A DNA stretch of 64,000 nt from Hyunsoonleella flava (GTDB lineage: Bacteria > Bacteroidota > Bacteroidia > Flavobacteriales > Flavobacteriaceae): assembly GCF_004310325.1 (NCBI RefSeq), contig NZ_SIRT01000001.1, forward strand, positions 248,001 to 312,000, given 5' to 3'. Each line of letters starts with the position of its first letter. Position 1 is the stretch's first letter. Below, in pieces: positions 34,559 to 44,475 of the stretch. A program made the translations under genes and the position numbers. The notes beneath the pieces were generated by a model. That model had not been told where the DNA came from and searched no databases. It was given only the letters and a program-made list of their open reading frames with translations.

Positions 34559-35623
34559 CTATTTAAGAATTTGTAAGAACATGTCTTCGTATTCTTGAAG
34601 TATTTTTTCTTTGTTAAATTTTTTATAAACTGATTTTCTGATTAACTCAGGATTCCATTCATGTTTTTTATTTAGATACTCTATGTATTCTTTTTCGTTT
34701 TTTACTAGAAAACCATTTATTCCATGTTCCACAATTTCTTTGGTACCTCCAGGAACATCAAATGCAATTACAGGAATTCCTGCCACACAACTTTCCAATA
34801 GGGCATTAGGAAATCCCTCTACAAATGATCCTTGCAAAAACATATCATTTTTTGATAAAATTTGATTAACCTGTTTTGTAAATGGGATATGTACTAGTTT
34901 TTCTAAGACACCTAATTTCTTTGCTTCATTTAAAACGGCTTCTTTCTGATCTCCATCTCCAACGATTGTATAAGTAAAATTAAATTCAAGTTTTGAAAGT
35001 AATTTTATAATTCTCAAATGCCCTTTCTCTTTTGAGAGTCGCCCTACAGTAACAAACCTAATTTGAGTTTTATCTTTAGGTTCAATAGCAAGAGGTTCTA
35101 TATTTGAAATAGGGTTATTGATTATTTTTATTTTAAACTTTGATATGCCATAATTGTATATCATGTCTTTCGCCATATCTTCAGATTGACAAACAATTAT
35201 ATCTAGCTTCTTGTAAAACTTATTATTAAATAAATGCAATAAGTTCAGTCTTCTCTTTCTGACTTTCTTATCTTGACTCAAAATTGTTGCTTCTCTGCCT
35301 ATAAATTTAATCTTCCGAAAGAAGTAAGACATTAAGCCCATTGAAGCATTAACGTGTCCCATTGAACTCAGAACGATGTTTGGTCTATTTTTAAGCAAAA
35401 AGATAAAGAATAAGGGCACAGCAAATAACACTCGCTTCTTATTCAAATAAATCACCTCTATATTTTTAATGTCAAATGCTGCATCATGCTCGAAACCAGC
35501 AATTAATAGTTTTGAATTGAACTTATTTAAGTCAATGTTTTCAGCCACAAATGAAGTGATTCTTTCAGATCCTCCTGCAACTAATGACGGTAATACAAAT
35601 ACGATGTCAATTTTTTTTGTCAC
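34559..35623 (-). CDS. Glycosyltransferase family 4, copy 3
   Basis: 354 residues. N-terminal IVFVLPSLVAGGSERITSFV, FIGREATILS (acceptor side), C-terminal RFVTVGRLSKEKGHLRIIKL, MFLQGSFVEGFPNALLESCV and VPGGTKEIVEHGINGFLV. Standard GT-B donor domain. The substrate cannot be told. Sits between asnB-2 and an acyltransferase gene, all with gaps of 12-15 nt. Confidence 0.93.
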   Translation of the reverse strand: MTKKIDIVFVLPSLVAGGSERITSFVAENIDLNKFNSKLLIAGFEHDAAFDIKNIEVIYLNKKRVLFAVPLFFIFLLKNRPNIVLSSMGHVNASMGLMSYFFRKIKFIGREATILSQDKKVRKRRLNLLHLFNNKFYKKLDIIVCQSEDMAKDMIYNYGISKFKIKIINNPISNIEPLAIEPKDKTQIRFVTVGRLSKEKGHLRIIKLLSKLEFNFTYTIVGDGDQKEAVLNEAKKLGVLEKLVHIPFTKQVNQILSKNDMFLQGSFVEGFPNALLESCVAGIPVIAFDVPGGTKEIVEHGINGFLVKNEKEYIEYLNKKHEWNPELIRKSVYKKFNKEKILQEYEDMFLQILK

Positions 35624-35635
35624 TTTAAATAATTA

Positions 35636-36217
35636 TTAAATATGTTTTATTATTTTTTTTATATTGACTTTTCCAATAACTTTTGCAGGAACACCAGCTA
35701 TTGCAGTATTTTCTTCATGAAAAGATTTATTAACAACCGCATTTGCACCAATAGCTGTGTTATTTGCTATTTTAATATTGCCATATATTTTTGCTCCAGG
35801 GCCTATGTATACATTATCCCCTAATTGTGGCGCTTCTTTTTCTCCACCAGAAGCTCCAATATTTACACAAGCATGAATTCTGCAGTTTTTTCCAATTTTA
35901 GAAGCACTATTGATAACAATTGTACCGTAATGTACAATAGATAATCCTGGCCCAAATACATTAATAGGGATAGAAAACCCAAGTTTTAATGAAATGTTTC
36001 TAAACTTATATTTCAAATAATAAAAATATAACTTATTCAAACCTTTGTTTTTACAGTTGTTATAATACTCTAGTTGCCTTAATGTTTTTTGAAAAGACCA
36101 AATAAAATCAGGAAAAAAGGTGTTTTTTAACTTAAACTTAAAACTGTTAATATCTAGTCCAAGTGCAATAGCATCAGATTTCAAATACTCTTTATATGTG
36201 GCTTTGGATAGGATCAT
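35636..36217 (-). CDS. Left-handed beta-helix acyltransferase (serine acetyltransferase-like)
   Basis: 193 residues. Hexapeptide repeats cover about residues 85-180 (GPGLSIVHYGTIVINSASK, NCRIHACVNIGASG, NVYIGPGAKIYGNIKI). The catalytic His pair candidates lie at HYGT and RIHA. The N-terminal region differs from bona fide CysE. It probably O- or N-acetylates a sugar precursor. It is 12 nt from the GT4 at 34559 and 171 nt from asnB-3. Confidence 0.85.
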   Translation of the reverse strand: MILSKATYKEYLKSDAIALGLDINSFKFKLKNTFFPDFIWSFQKTLRQLEYYNNCKNKGLNKLYFYYLKYKFRNISLKLGFSIPINVFGPGLSIVHYGTIVINSASKIGKNCRIHACVNIGASGGEKEAPQLGDNVYIGPGAKIYGNIKIANNTAIGANAVVNKSFHEENTAIAGVPAKVIGKVNIKKIIKHI

Positions 36218-36388
36218 TATAGTTAAGTTTTGGACGTTAGGCTATTTGTTATATATTTAGTTGCTTGTATATTGTTAAGTTAAAAGATCATATCTAAATT
36301 CAAACTATTTGGAGTTTGGACTGCCAGCTATTGATAATAGAACAAATGTTACTTTTTTCTGTCGCAAGTTTGATTTTTTATTTTTTAA

Positions 36389-38194
36389 TCAAAAATTAAA
36401 TTCTTTATACCATTTTCCAAGAATAAATAATTTCCAGATATTAGCGGTATGGTCTTGTTTATTTTCTAAATGGTAATTTAATTGTTCTTTAAATTTAACA
36501 ATGTTTAGATTCGGGACTTTATTTAAAAATTCATCATTTAGAGTTTCAATAATTTCATCTTTTAAATCAGTTCTTATCCAATCATGCAAAGGAATAGAGA
36601 AACCTCTTTTTGGTTGATCAAAAACTGATTCTGGTATATATTCCGATAAAATATCTCTTAGGATTTTTTTACGAATCCCTTTGCGATACCTATAGTTAAT
36701 TGGTAATGTTCTAGCAAGTTCAATAATTCTGTAGTCCAAAAAAGGACTTCTTATTTCCAAAGAATATGCCATGCTTGCTCTATCTACCTTGGCATTACTA
36801 TCATTTTCTAGCCAAAGTTTAATGTTTAAATCGGCTGCTTTTTGAATTAAATCTTTAGACCAAGTTTTGAATCCTTGATAATGTTTCATCCAATTAAAAT
36901 TTCTTTCTAGTTGTATGGAGTTAAAACCAGTAAACATTTTAATTAAAAGATCATTTTTTGAATCTGTATTTAAGGCATCAAGTGATGCTGAAGAGTTTTT
37001 ACCTGCAATTTTTAGTAGTGTAGGTTGTGAAGCAAGCTTTCTTATCCATTTAGGAAAATTAAATATCCAAACAAAATTTTTCAACCAGACAAAATAATTA
37101 TAACCAATAAAACTTTCATCTCCACCATCGCCAGATAAAACTACGGTTACATGTTCTTTTGCGATAGAACTAATTAGTAAGGAGGGTAATGCTGAGTTAT
37201 CTGCAAACGGCTCATCATAAACTTCTATTAATTTAGGAAGTAATTTTAAAATGTCATCAGGACTACAAATGGTTGTTTTATGATTTGATTTAATGATTTC
37301 GGCATATTGTTCTGCAACTTTGCTTTCATCATATTCAGGATCTTCGAATCCAATTGAAAACGTGTTTAAAGGTTCATCTAAAGCTTCAGAAGCGATACTT
37401 GAAACTATAGCTGAGTCTATTCCTCCGGATAAAAAAGAACCAAGAGGTACGTCTGATTGTAATCTTATCTTAACAGCATCCTTTATTAATTCATGAACTT
37501 CATTTTTAGCATCTTCATAGGACTTATTGGTTTTTTTTACTTTCTTTAAATTCCAATATTCTTTAACATGAAGTGTTTTTAAATTTAGATCGATTTCCAT
37601 AAAATTACCAGGAGGTAATTTCATTACATTTTTTAAAGCAGAATAAGGGCTAGGAATATATCCTGTATCTAAAAATATTGAAATGGCCTCTTTGTTTATC
37701 TTCTTACCTGTTGCCAAAGGTCTCATTTGACTACATATTTCTAAATTCCCATTTTCCCAATAATAATAGAAAGGTTTTACACCAAGTCTATCACGAACAC
37801 AAAATATTTTTTGAGTATTAAAGTTATAAATACAAAAGGCAAACATGCCATTAATTTTATCAAGTAGTTCTGTTCCCCAATGTTTATAACCAATCAATAA
37901 TACTTCTGTATCACTAGTTGTATTAAATTTATAACCTAGTTCTTGAAGCTCCTCTTTTATTTTTTTATAATTATAAATCTCTCCGTTATAAGTAATATAA
38001 AGATCATCATATTTCATGGGTTGATTTGACCTGGAATCCAAATCTAAAATTGACAATCGTAAATGTCCTAATTTTAAGCTATCCTTTTTTAAGACACCTA
38101 AATTATCAGGACCTCTATAGTTTATAGATTTTAGTTTTTCTGAAACTTCAGAATCGCTTATAGTTGGAATGTTTGTTAAATAAATACCGCACAT
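36389..38194 (-). CDS. asnB: AsnB-type glutamine-dependent amidotransferase, copy 3
   Basis: 601 residues with Cys2 ([14 protein letters not shown]), RLSILDLDSRSNQPM, TYNGEIYNYKKI, PP-loop FLSGGIDSAIVSSIA and VVLSGDGGDESFIGYNYF. The PP-loop has IDSA for IDSS, a variation found in the paralogues and probably tolerated. The start ATG overlaps the stop of the LbH gene by one base (TAATG), so translation is coupled. Expected function as for the other copies: amidation of a uronic acid. Three complete copies in one 10-kb stretch are unusual. Confidence 0.9.
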   Translation of the reverse strand: MCGIYLTNIPTISDSEVSEKLKSINYRGPDNLGVLKKDSLKLGHLRLSILDLDSRSNQPMKYDDLYITYNGEIYNYKKIKEELQELGYKFNTTSDTEVLLIGYKHWGTELLDKINGMFAFCIYNFNTQKIFCVRDRLGVKPFYYYWENGNLEICSQMRPLATGKKINKEAISIFLDTGYIPSPYSALKNVMKLPPGNFMEIDLNLKTLHVKEYWNLKKVKKTNKSYEDAKNEVHELIKDAVKIRLQSDVPLGSFLSGGIDSAIVSSIASEALDEPLNTFSIGFEDPEYDESKVAEQYAEIIKSNHKTTICSPDDILKLLPKLIEVYDEPFADNSALPSLLISSIAKEHVTVVLSGDGGDESFIGYNYFVWLKNFVWIFNFPKWIRKLASQPTLLKIAGKNSSASLDALNTDSKNDLLIKMFTGFNSIQLERNFNWMKHYQGFKTWSKDLIQKAADLNIKLWLENDSNAKVDRASMAYSLEIRSPFLDYRIIELARTLPINYRYRKGIRKKILRDILSEYIPESVFDQPKRGFSIPLHDWIRTDLKDEIIETLNDEFLNKVPNLNIVKFKEQLNYHLENKQDHTANIWKLFILGKWYKEFNF

Positions 38195-38730
38195 TAGTCG
38201 AGTTTTTTCTTATAAGTCTTATCTAAGACCTTATTAATTCTTTCTTTATATGATAAATCAAAATTCATGTCTTCATGAGAAATATAATCCCGCAAAACTT
38301 TAGATTCATAATCTTTAAAGTTTCCAATAATTTTTGCTGGATTGCCACCTACAATTTTCCCAGAAGGTATAGATTTGGTTACCACACTCCCAGCAGCAAT
38401 TACAACATTATCTTCAACATTAACACCGGGTAAAATAATTGAATTTACTCCAATAAATACATTATTACCTATTTTAACTCGTTTATATAAATACCTTCTA
38501 CCTTTTTCGTCATTAATTAACCATGTAGACCCATCATGAGTAATAAATTTGCAACCAGATGTTATCGTTACTTTATTGCCAATAGTTACAAGCCACGGTT
38601 CTTTTCCAAAGTCTCTAGTGTATATTCTGCAATTCTCACCTACTTTAACACCTATGTGTCTAAGAAAATCTATATTAGGTTTAAATTTCATTATGTATAA
38701 TGTCTTTATTCTACTAATTATATTTTTCAT
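38194..38730 (-). CDS. Left-handed beta-helix acyltransferase (CatB/LacA-like)
   Basis: 178 residues. N-terminal helix then hexapeptide repeats from about residue 30: [35 protein letters not shown] with the catalytic His in [46 protein letters not shown]. It probably O- or N-acetylates a sugar. The first ATG at 38730 overlaps wzy by 17 nt; ATG 38691 would avoid this, and the choice is open. Coupled to asnB-3 by a TAATG overlap. Confidence 0.88.
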   Translation of the reverse strand: MKNIISRIKTLYIMKFKPNIDFLRHIGVKVGENCRIYTRDFGKEPWLVTIGNKVTITSGCKFITHDGSTWLINDEKGRRYLYKRVKIGNNVFIGVNSIILPGVNVEDNVVIAAGSVVTKSIPSGKIVGGNPAKIIGNFKDYESKVLRDYISHEDMNFDLSYKERINKVLDKTYKKKLD

Positions 38731-39823
38731 ATATATTTTTTTTGATATTTATTTCATGAAACATCCATAATGTAAATATTAGTACATAGAATGTAACAAA
38801 GTAATTATGAAAAGTTAAAAGAAAAAGAAAAACTGCTATAGCTTGCATTAGTATGTGAGGAGCGGAATCAAATAACTTTAATCCACTAAATAAAAAATAT
38901 AAATATATTCCAGTAAAAAGCATAAAAGGGACAATTCCAGCTTCTCCAAGTATCATAAGAAAAGAATTATGAGCCCCTTGATTATGAAGCCCGTGGCCAG
39001 ATAAAGCTAAATAACCGTTTCCTAAAAAAGGTTTTTCAAGAATGTCTTCATAAAAAAGTGCCCATGTATCACTTCTGGAGTCATCATTGGCTTCAGTAAC
39101 CGCCCCTTCTTCATTATTTAAAATGGAACTAAATTGTTTTAGGCGAATGGTGTTTAAACTAAAAAGTTCTCCAAATGTTATTAAGGCAACAAATACTACT
39201 GCACCCGCAGCTAAAATTTTAACATTTTTAATACTTATTCTTAGAGATAAAATATTTACTAGAATCCAGATAATTATAAAGGTTCTTGAGAATGTTATTA
39301 TGCCTCCAATTGTAAAAATAATTTGTGTTAGAGTTTTAAAAAATTTGTTATTAAGACTGTAAGTAAAAGCATATCCAATTATTGCTATAAATCCAGCTGC
39401 ATTGGGATTCATATAAAACCCACTATATCTTCCATAATTATCTGGGAAAAACAGTGCGTGTATTATAATGCTTATTGTTCCTAATAATAAAAAAATAAGT
39501 AGTTCAAATTTGTTTGTATCTTCAACAAGCCTAGAGCCACCTATTATGAAAATAATGTATTTAATAAGATCAAAAAAATAATATTTTATTTCAACTGGTC
39601 CATACTCATAATTTATACCAGAAATAATGTAGTAACTTATTCCCAACAACAGCATTATTTTATTTGTACTACCACCTTCTTTTCTCAAAATAGGATATAA
39701 TGCTAAAAGTGCATAAACTAAATAACTTGCAGCACCTCCTAGGCCTTCACTTACCCAAAACAACGAGACTGTTGGTAAATTTAGTATTATTAAAGCTAAT
39801 ATTGTATATTTTAATATTTTCAA
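38714..39823 (-). CDS. O-antigen/EPS polymerase or ligase, Wzy-like
   Basis: 369 residues, about ten transmembrane helices. The conserved Wzy/WaaL-type periplasmic loop is visible: [20 protein letters not shown] and [18 protein letters not shown] (the HN-S pattern). It would join repeat units on the periplasmic face. Which one, polymerase or ligase, cannot be resolved without structure, but its place beside a flippase and glycosyltransferases favours polymerase. Confidence 0.85.
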   Translation of the reverse strand: MKILKYTILALIILNLPTVSLFWVSEGLGGAASYLVYALLALYPILRKEGGSTNKIMLLLGISYYIISGINYEYGPVEIKYYFFDLIKYIIFIIGGSRLVEDTNKFELLIFLLLGTISIIIHALFFPDNYGRYSGFYMNPNAAGFIAIIGYAFTYSLNNKFFKTLTQIIFTIGGIITFSRTFIIIWILVNILSLRISIKNVKILAAGAVVFVALITFGELFSLNTIRLKQFSSILNNEEGAVTEANDDSRSDTWALFYEDILEKPFLGNGYLALSGHGLHNQGAHNSFLMILGEAGIVPFMLFTGIYLYFLFSGLKLFDSAPHILMQAIAVFLFLLTFHNYFVTFYVLIFTLWMFHEINIKKNIYEKYN

Positions 39824-39929
39824 TTCAAATATTTTTTTCTCTAATTATTAGAAGTTTATTGAAAAATTTGATCTATTAATTTTTACTTTTTCAATGTTTA
39901 ACTTTTCGCTTAGTTTAATGGGGTTTTTG

Positions 39930-40199
39930 TTAAAAATTATTTTTTATTTCTTTGTTAACAATAAATTTTACTAACTGGTTATCTAACATAATTTGATCAT
40001 TAACATCTATTGAGACTCCCATTTGTATTATGTTCAATTAAATCTGACAGGCCATGAGGAGAATTTATTAAAACACGAGGTGTTCCGAAATATAATGCTT
40101 TTTTTTTGCTAAGGCATAAGGGAATCCTTTAGGTTTAGACGTAAATACAAATATACATGCATTATTATAGTATTCATTTACATTCAAAGTATTTTTCAT
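39930..40199 (-). pseudogene. Decayed family 4 glycosyltransferase (C-terminal fragment, two frameshifts)
   Basis: The minus strand reads NVNEYYNNACIFVFTSKPKG then FPYALAK, then in another frame ALYFGTPRVLINSPHGLSDL and IEHNTNG, then in a third frame SIDVNDQIMLDNQLVKFIVN up to a TAA at 39930. These are the donor-site blocks of a GT4 (compare FPNALLEAM and SGPLELL in its neighbours). The first shift is in a 9-bp T-run near 40100 (plus strand), the second near 40015. The start ATG is at 40199, but the N-terminal two thirds are absent. Confidence 0.75.
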
Positions 40200-40205
40200 G
40201 ATAAT

Positions 40206-41549
40206 TTAATTTGTACATAATTTAGCAAAACGATACTGTTTATGTGTGAAATAAACATAGAAAATAAAACTAAATAGATGGATGATTATAGTGGCGATCA
40301 ACAAACCATAAATTTCAAATTTTTCTATTAAAATAGAGTTAAGTATAATATTAGCCAATAAACTAAAAAATGATACCCAAGCCATAAACTTGTTTTTGTT
40401 AATACTTGTCAAAAACCTTACTAGTATTAATGTACAAAGTAGAAAAGGAATATAGATGAACGATAATTTTTGTAAGTCGGAAACAATTAAAACGTCATCA
40501 GAATCAAATTGATTTCTTTCGAATAGGATTGAAATAATATCATTTGAAAAAATGATTATAATTATTGAGATAATAAAGGAAGTAAAAAACACAAGTTTCA
40601 ATATTTTAAATAATTGATTATATGCATCAAGTAAGTTAGTACTTATTAATCGAGAAAAATAGGGTAGTAATACATTGCCCATAGCCATAATGACAATTGA
40701 AACAATAAGAGATGGTACCTTTATGCCATAATTTATAGCAGCAATAGAGCCAATTGCTAATTGAGCAGCAAAAAATTGATCTACAAAATCATTCATAGAG
40801 CTAAGCAAACCTGATGACACCTTTGGAGGTAATTGCTTAAGCATCATTAAAGAATTAGCATTAAGTTTAGGTTTTTTTAAACAAATCAAATTGTTTTTTA
40901 ATGAAATAATAATCGTATATATCAATGCCACTATTGCCCCAATTAGCATGCTTATGGCAAGTACCATATCACCTAAAGCATCTCTAAAAAAAAACAAACA
41001 CAAAATCACGCAAATTGGGCTAAAAATACCGGAGATTGTCGATAAAAAATACTTGTTTTCAATTTCCAGTAAGCCGCTTAAAATAGAATTTATGCCCCAT
41101 AGAAATAAACATGGTAAAAGATAAAATAATTGATTTGTTATTAAATCATAATATTCGGGTGTATGACCAGGGAATAATTTGATTAAAATAAAATCACTCG
41201 ACAAATAAATTATAATAAAGAAAAAAAAAGATATCGATAGGGTTATTATATAAATAACAGATTGAAATTGGCTAGTATTTCCGCCATTATTTTGCTCAAT
41301 TATGTAGTTGGGTATAAATATATTTTTCAGTGCATTTATAAATACATTTTGAATGAAAGATGGTATTAATATTGCAATTAGAAAAGTGTCGAGTAAAACC
41401 GATAAACCAAATGTTGATGCTACTAATGTTTCTTTGTAAAAACTAAAAACTTTAATAATTAAAGTAATAACACCAACTAAAAGAATATTTCTTAGTACAG
41501 TGTTTTTTGAATAGGTTGACACAAGATTTTTTAAATCTAAAAATTTCAT
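40206..41549 (-). CDS. MurJ/MviN-family lipid flippase, likely Wzx role
   Basis: 447 residues, about 13 transmembrane helices. N-terminal block NTVLRNILLVGVITLIIKVF, SFYKETLVASTFGLSVLLDT and FINALKNIFIPNY are typical of MurJ-type proteins of the MOP superfamily, and SRLIS near the middle is also conserved. Here it probably translocates the undecaprenyl-linked repeat unit. Most EPS loci use the PST-type Wzx, so a MurJ-type flippase is a little unusual. A decayed GT4 lies between it and Wzy. Confidence 0.85.
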   Translation of the reverse strand: MKFLDLKNLVSTYSKNTVLRNILLVGVITLIIKVFSFYKETLVASTFGLSVLLDTFLIAILIPSFIQNVFINALKNIFIPNYIIEQNNGGNTSQFQSVIYIITLSISFFFFIIIYLSSDFILIKLFPGHTPEYYDLITNQLFYLLPCLFLWGINSILSGLLEIENKYFLSTISGIFSPICVILCLFFFRDALGDMVLAISMLIGAIVALIYTIIISLKNNLICLKKPKLNANSLMMLKQLPPKVSSGLLSSMNDFVDQFFAAQLAIGSIAAINYGIKVPSLIVSIVIMAMGNVLLPYFSRLISTNLLDAYNQLFKILKLVFFTSFIISIIIIIFSNDIISILFERNQFDSDDVLIVSDLQKLSFIYIPFLLCTLILVRFLTSINKNKFMAWVSFFSLLANIILNSILIEKFEIYGLLIATIIIHLFSFIFYVYFTHKQYRFAKLCTN

Positions 41550-41568
41550 TTTTTTGGGGCTATTCTTT

Positions 41569-42663
41569 TTAATTCAATACTTTCTCAAATAAATGAGTCC
41601 ATTCTAATGTTACAGGTTTTGCTTCTAATGATGCAACACTTTTAATAGCATTGCGGCTAAATTTTTCTCTTAACTTTTCGTCATTCATTAGTTTCGTTAA
41701 ACGCGCTTCTAATTTTTTTTGATCATTAATAGGTATTAAATATCCGCTGTGATTATCCGTTATTAATTCCGAAGGACCAGTAGGACAATCAGTAGATACA
41801 CATGGAAGCCCAAAGTGCATGGCTTCTATTAAAGCATTAGGAGAACCTTCAAATAGGGATGTAAATGCAAAAATCTTAGATTTATTATAAAATTGAGCGA
41901 TATCTTTGGTTTGACCTAATAAAGTAATTTTATTATCTAAATTTAATGATTTTATTAGCTCTTCATAAGTTTTTTGATTTTCACCTTTTCCAATTATTAT
42001 TAATTTCCAATTGGCGCTATCTATGTTAGCAAAAGCTTTAATTAATACACCTTGAGCTTTCTGGTTGGTTAAGCTACCAACATTTAAAATGATATTTTCT
42101 TTTTTATAATTGATATCTCGTTCATTAGTTAGTTCCGGAGCTATAGGGTTTTTTAAAATGACTATTTTGTTTTTATTAATGATGGGTTCAAATTGTTTTT
42201 TCATTTCATCAGTTTGAACAACTAAAAATTCGGCTTTTTTGTATAATAATTTTCTTAAAACGCGCCATTGAAGTGGAGTGTTTGATTTGTTTGTATAATT
42301 ACGTTCACTAATTATGCATGGAATATTATTTTTTCTAGAAGCCAAAATAGCCAAAATGTTTGCACTAGTAATAAAGCCTATAAATAAATTAATTTTTTCT
42401 TTTTTTAAATAGTTGGATATTGTTTTATAAAGAGCATAATTTAATTTTATTCCTTGCAAAATGCTGTTACTTGCTTGATGTTGCTCTCTACAGTAAAATA
42501 ACTTTACATTACCATTAAGTTTATAGAAGGGTTCGTTTTTTGCTAAGCATATAATATGTACTTCATATTTTACCACAAGTTGATTAGAAAGATTTGTGAT
42601 AACACGCTCTGAACCACCAGCTTTTAAAGCTCCTATAATAAAAGAAATTTTCTTTTTATTCAT
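41569..42663 (-). CDS. Glycosyltransferase family 4, copy 4
   Basis: 364 residues. N-terminal SFIIGALKAGGSERVITNLS, then SERNYTNKSNT, C-terminal ILNVGSLTNQKAQGVLIKAF, IFAFTSLFEGSPNALIEAMH and TGPSELITDNHSGYLIP. Typical GT-B donor site. It follows the flippase with a 19-nt gap. Acceptor unknown. Confidence 0.93.
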   Translation of the reverse strand: MNKKKISFIIGALKAGGSERVITNLSNQLVVKYEVHIICLAKNEPFYKLNGNVKLFYCREQHQASNSILQGIKLNYALYKTISNYLKKEKINLFIGFITSANILAILASRKNNIPCIISERNYTNKSNTPLQWRVLRKLLYKKAEFLVVQTDEMKKQFEPIINKNKIVILKNPIAPELTNERDINYKKENIILNVGSLTNQKAQGVLIKAFANIDSANWKLIIIGKGENQKTYEELIKSLNLDNKITLLGQTKDIAQFYNKSKIFAFTSLFEGSPNALIEAMHFGLPCVSTDCPTGPSELITDNHSGYLIPINDQKKLEARLTKLMNDEKLREKFSRNAIKSVASLEAKPVTLEWTHLFEKVLN

Positions 42664-42783
42664 AATTTAATGATTGAAATAAAAATTTAATGGGTAGATT
42701 TTTTGAATCAAAAAAATAGAGATGTTTATTATTACTTCTTTAATTTAACTTTTTCTTCATCTCAAATTGTAAATTAAGAAAGT

Positions 42784-44469
42784 CTATTTTCTTAAAAAAT
42801 CTTCTTCAGGTGGACTGACTATTTTATCTAGATTAATTTTCTCCCATTTTGGTTTTTGACCTAGTCTGGCATTCCAATATTTATTAAATGAAAAATCATC
42901 ATTTGTTTTAACATCTAGAGAATTCCCATACACTTTAGCAACTTCAACACTATCATATTTCATTATTTTTAGTAATGTCGGAAAAATGTTATAATGACTG
43001 GATTTGTTTTTATTATCATTTAATGTTTTTTTCCAATTCAAAGTGTTTAAGTTATTACCCTGAATTACTACAAGCGGTACTAACCCCTCCTCAATTGTAG
43101 GGTTTGCGCTGCAATGGGTATTTACACCAGGGTTTTTTCTTTCATGAAGATCCTGCCCATGATCTGAAGTATAAATAACTACAGAATTATTTAGGTTAGC
43201 ATTTTTTATAATTTTCGAAAAAAATTCTCCAACATTCCACTCTACAGTATTCCTGTAAGAATTTCGATATCGAATCCATTCTTCAGGAGTTCCATTAAAG
43301 CCTGTTCTTAACCCAGTATCGCTAACATCTAACCAATTACCTCTTGGTAACGCAGGTTTATACTTAAGAAATTCATCGGGATATTTATCATGAATAGGAA
43401 AATGTAAGCCCATTTTATTAACAAAAACGAATTCATCAGTATTATTATTTATCAAGTCTATCAATACATTCGCAGCTTCTTGATCTCTATTTTGGACACT
43501 AACATTGTCAAATTGAATAAATTTGTCAATATTTTTTAATTCACGATCAGTCATGCCATTTTGTAATTCGCCCTCTGTTCGTTGTGCATCAATATAAACT
43601 GTTTTTAAACCTGCATTTTGAGCATATTGCCATATGGAGGGTTTGGAATATATTATTTTTTTATAGCCTCCTCTTGTACCTCCATATCGAAGTGTAATAT
43701 TGGATGAGTAACTACAATTAGCTATAGAAACAGCATAACCATAGTTAACGATATCTATATTTGGATAAGTTTCTTTCAAGGATGTATTGACTCCTTTAGT
43801 GTTATTTATATCTAAATAATTGGCAACAACACTTTCATCCAATATAAAAATAATATCATGCCCAATCTCAGTATTTATTCTTTCAATACTAATGTCTTCT
43901 CTTGTTCCGAAATCATCTTGAGATAGTTCATATAGCACAAGTGATGAATAGGATAGAGGCGTATAAAAAGAGGGGAGACCTAAAGCTCCACTACCACCTT
44001 TGTAAAAAATTAAAAAAGTGAATAATAAAAATGAAAATACAGGAATTGCTTTTAAATATAAGCTATTTACAATCCACTTTTTTGGCTTTAAAATTATTCC
44101 TATGAGTAATAATAATGCATATCCAGCTGATATTAAATAAGACTTAGCATACTGTTGTAATGCTTCTCCAGCAGAACCAGCTGCATCAATCATGTTGATG
44201 TATGCGTTATAATCAAAAGGCTCCAACATAATTCTCTGATATGAATCGAAAGAAACTACACAAATGAAGAAAATAACACCAATAATAATGCGCACAAAAC
44301 TATTTTTAATGTGGGCTATTATAAGAACACTTAAAACTAATAAAAGGAAAAAGAAACAGTATATAGCTACAGAAGCTGATAAGCCAAAATAGTTAAGACG
44401 ATCTAAATAAACATCAAAATCCTTAACAAAATAAGCCAAAATCAAGATATTTTTAATAGGTAGTTTCAT
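42784..44469 (-). CDS. EptA-like phosphoethanolamine transferase/alkaline phosphatase-superfamily membrane protein
   Basis: 561 residues. Five N-terminal transmembrane helices (to about 165) precede a periplasmic alkaline-phosphatase-fold domain. Metal-binding blocks: HDIIFILDESVVAN (Glu), IYTSDHGQDLHERKNPGVNT (Asp-His) and a late His in HCSANPTIEEG. The nucleophile in EptA is a Thr; here the equivalent region reads SIANCSYSSNITLRYGG, so Ser or Cys may act. It probably moves phosphoethanolamine or phosphoglycerol from a phospholipid to the polysaccharide or its carrier. The adjacent dgkA would recycle the diacylglycerol. Start ATG 44469, 6 nt after dgkA. Confidence 0.85.
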   Translation of the reverse strand: MKLPIKNILILAYFVKDFDVYLDRLNYFGLSASVAIYCFFFLLLVLSVLIIAHIKNSFVRIIIGVIFFICVVSFDSYQRIMLEPFDYNAYINMIDAAGSAGEALQQYAKSYLISAGYALLLLIGIILKPKKWIVNSLYLKAIPVFSFLLFTFLIFYKGGSGALGLPSFYTPLSYSSLVLYELSQDDFGTREDISIERINTEIGHDIIFILDESVVANYLDINNTKGVNTSLKETYPNIDIVNYGYAVSIANCSYSSNITLRYGGTRGGYKKIIYSKPSIWQYAQNAGLKTVYIDAQRTEGELQNGMTDRELKNIDKFIQFDNVSVQNRDQEAANVLIDLINNNTDEFVFVNKMGLHFPIHDKYPDEFLKYKPALPRGNWLDVSDTGLRTGFNGTPEEWIRYRNSYRNTVEWNVGEFFSKIIKNANLNNSVVIYTSDHGQDLHERKNPGVNTHCSANPTIEEGLVPLVVIQGNNLNTLNWKKTLNDNKNKSSHYNIFPTLLKIMKYDSVEVAKVYGNSLDVKTNDDFSFNKYWNARLGQKPKWEKINLDKIVSPPEEDFLRK

Positions 44470-44475
44470 AAATGA

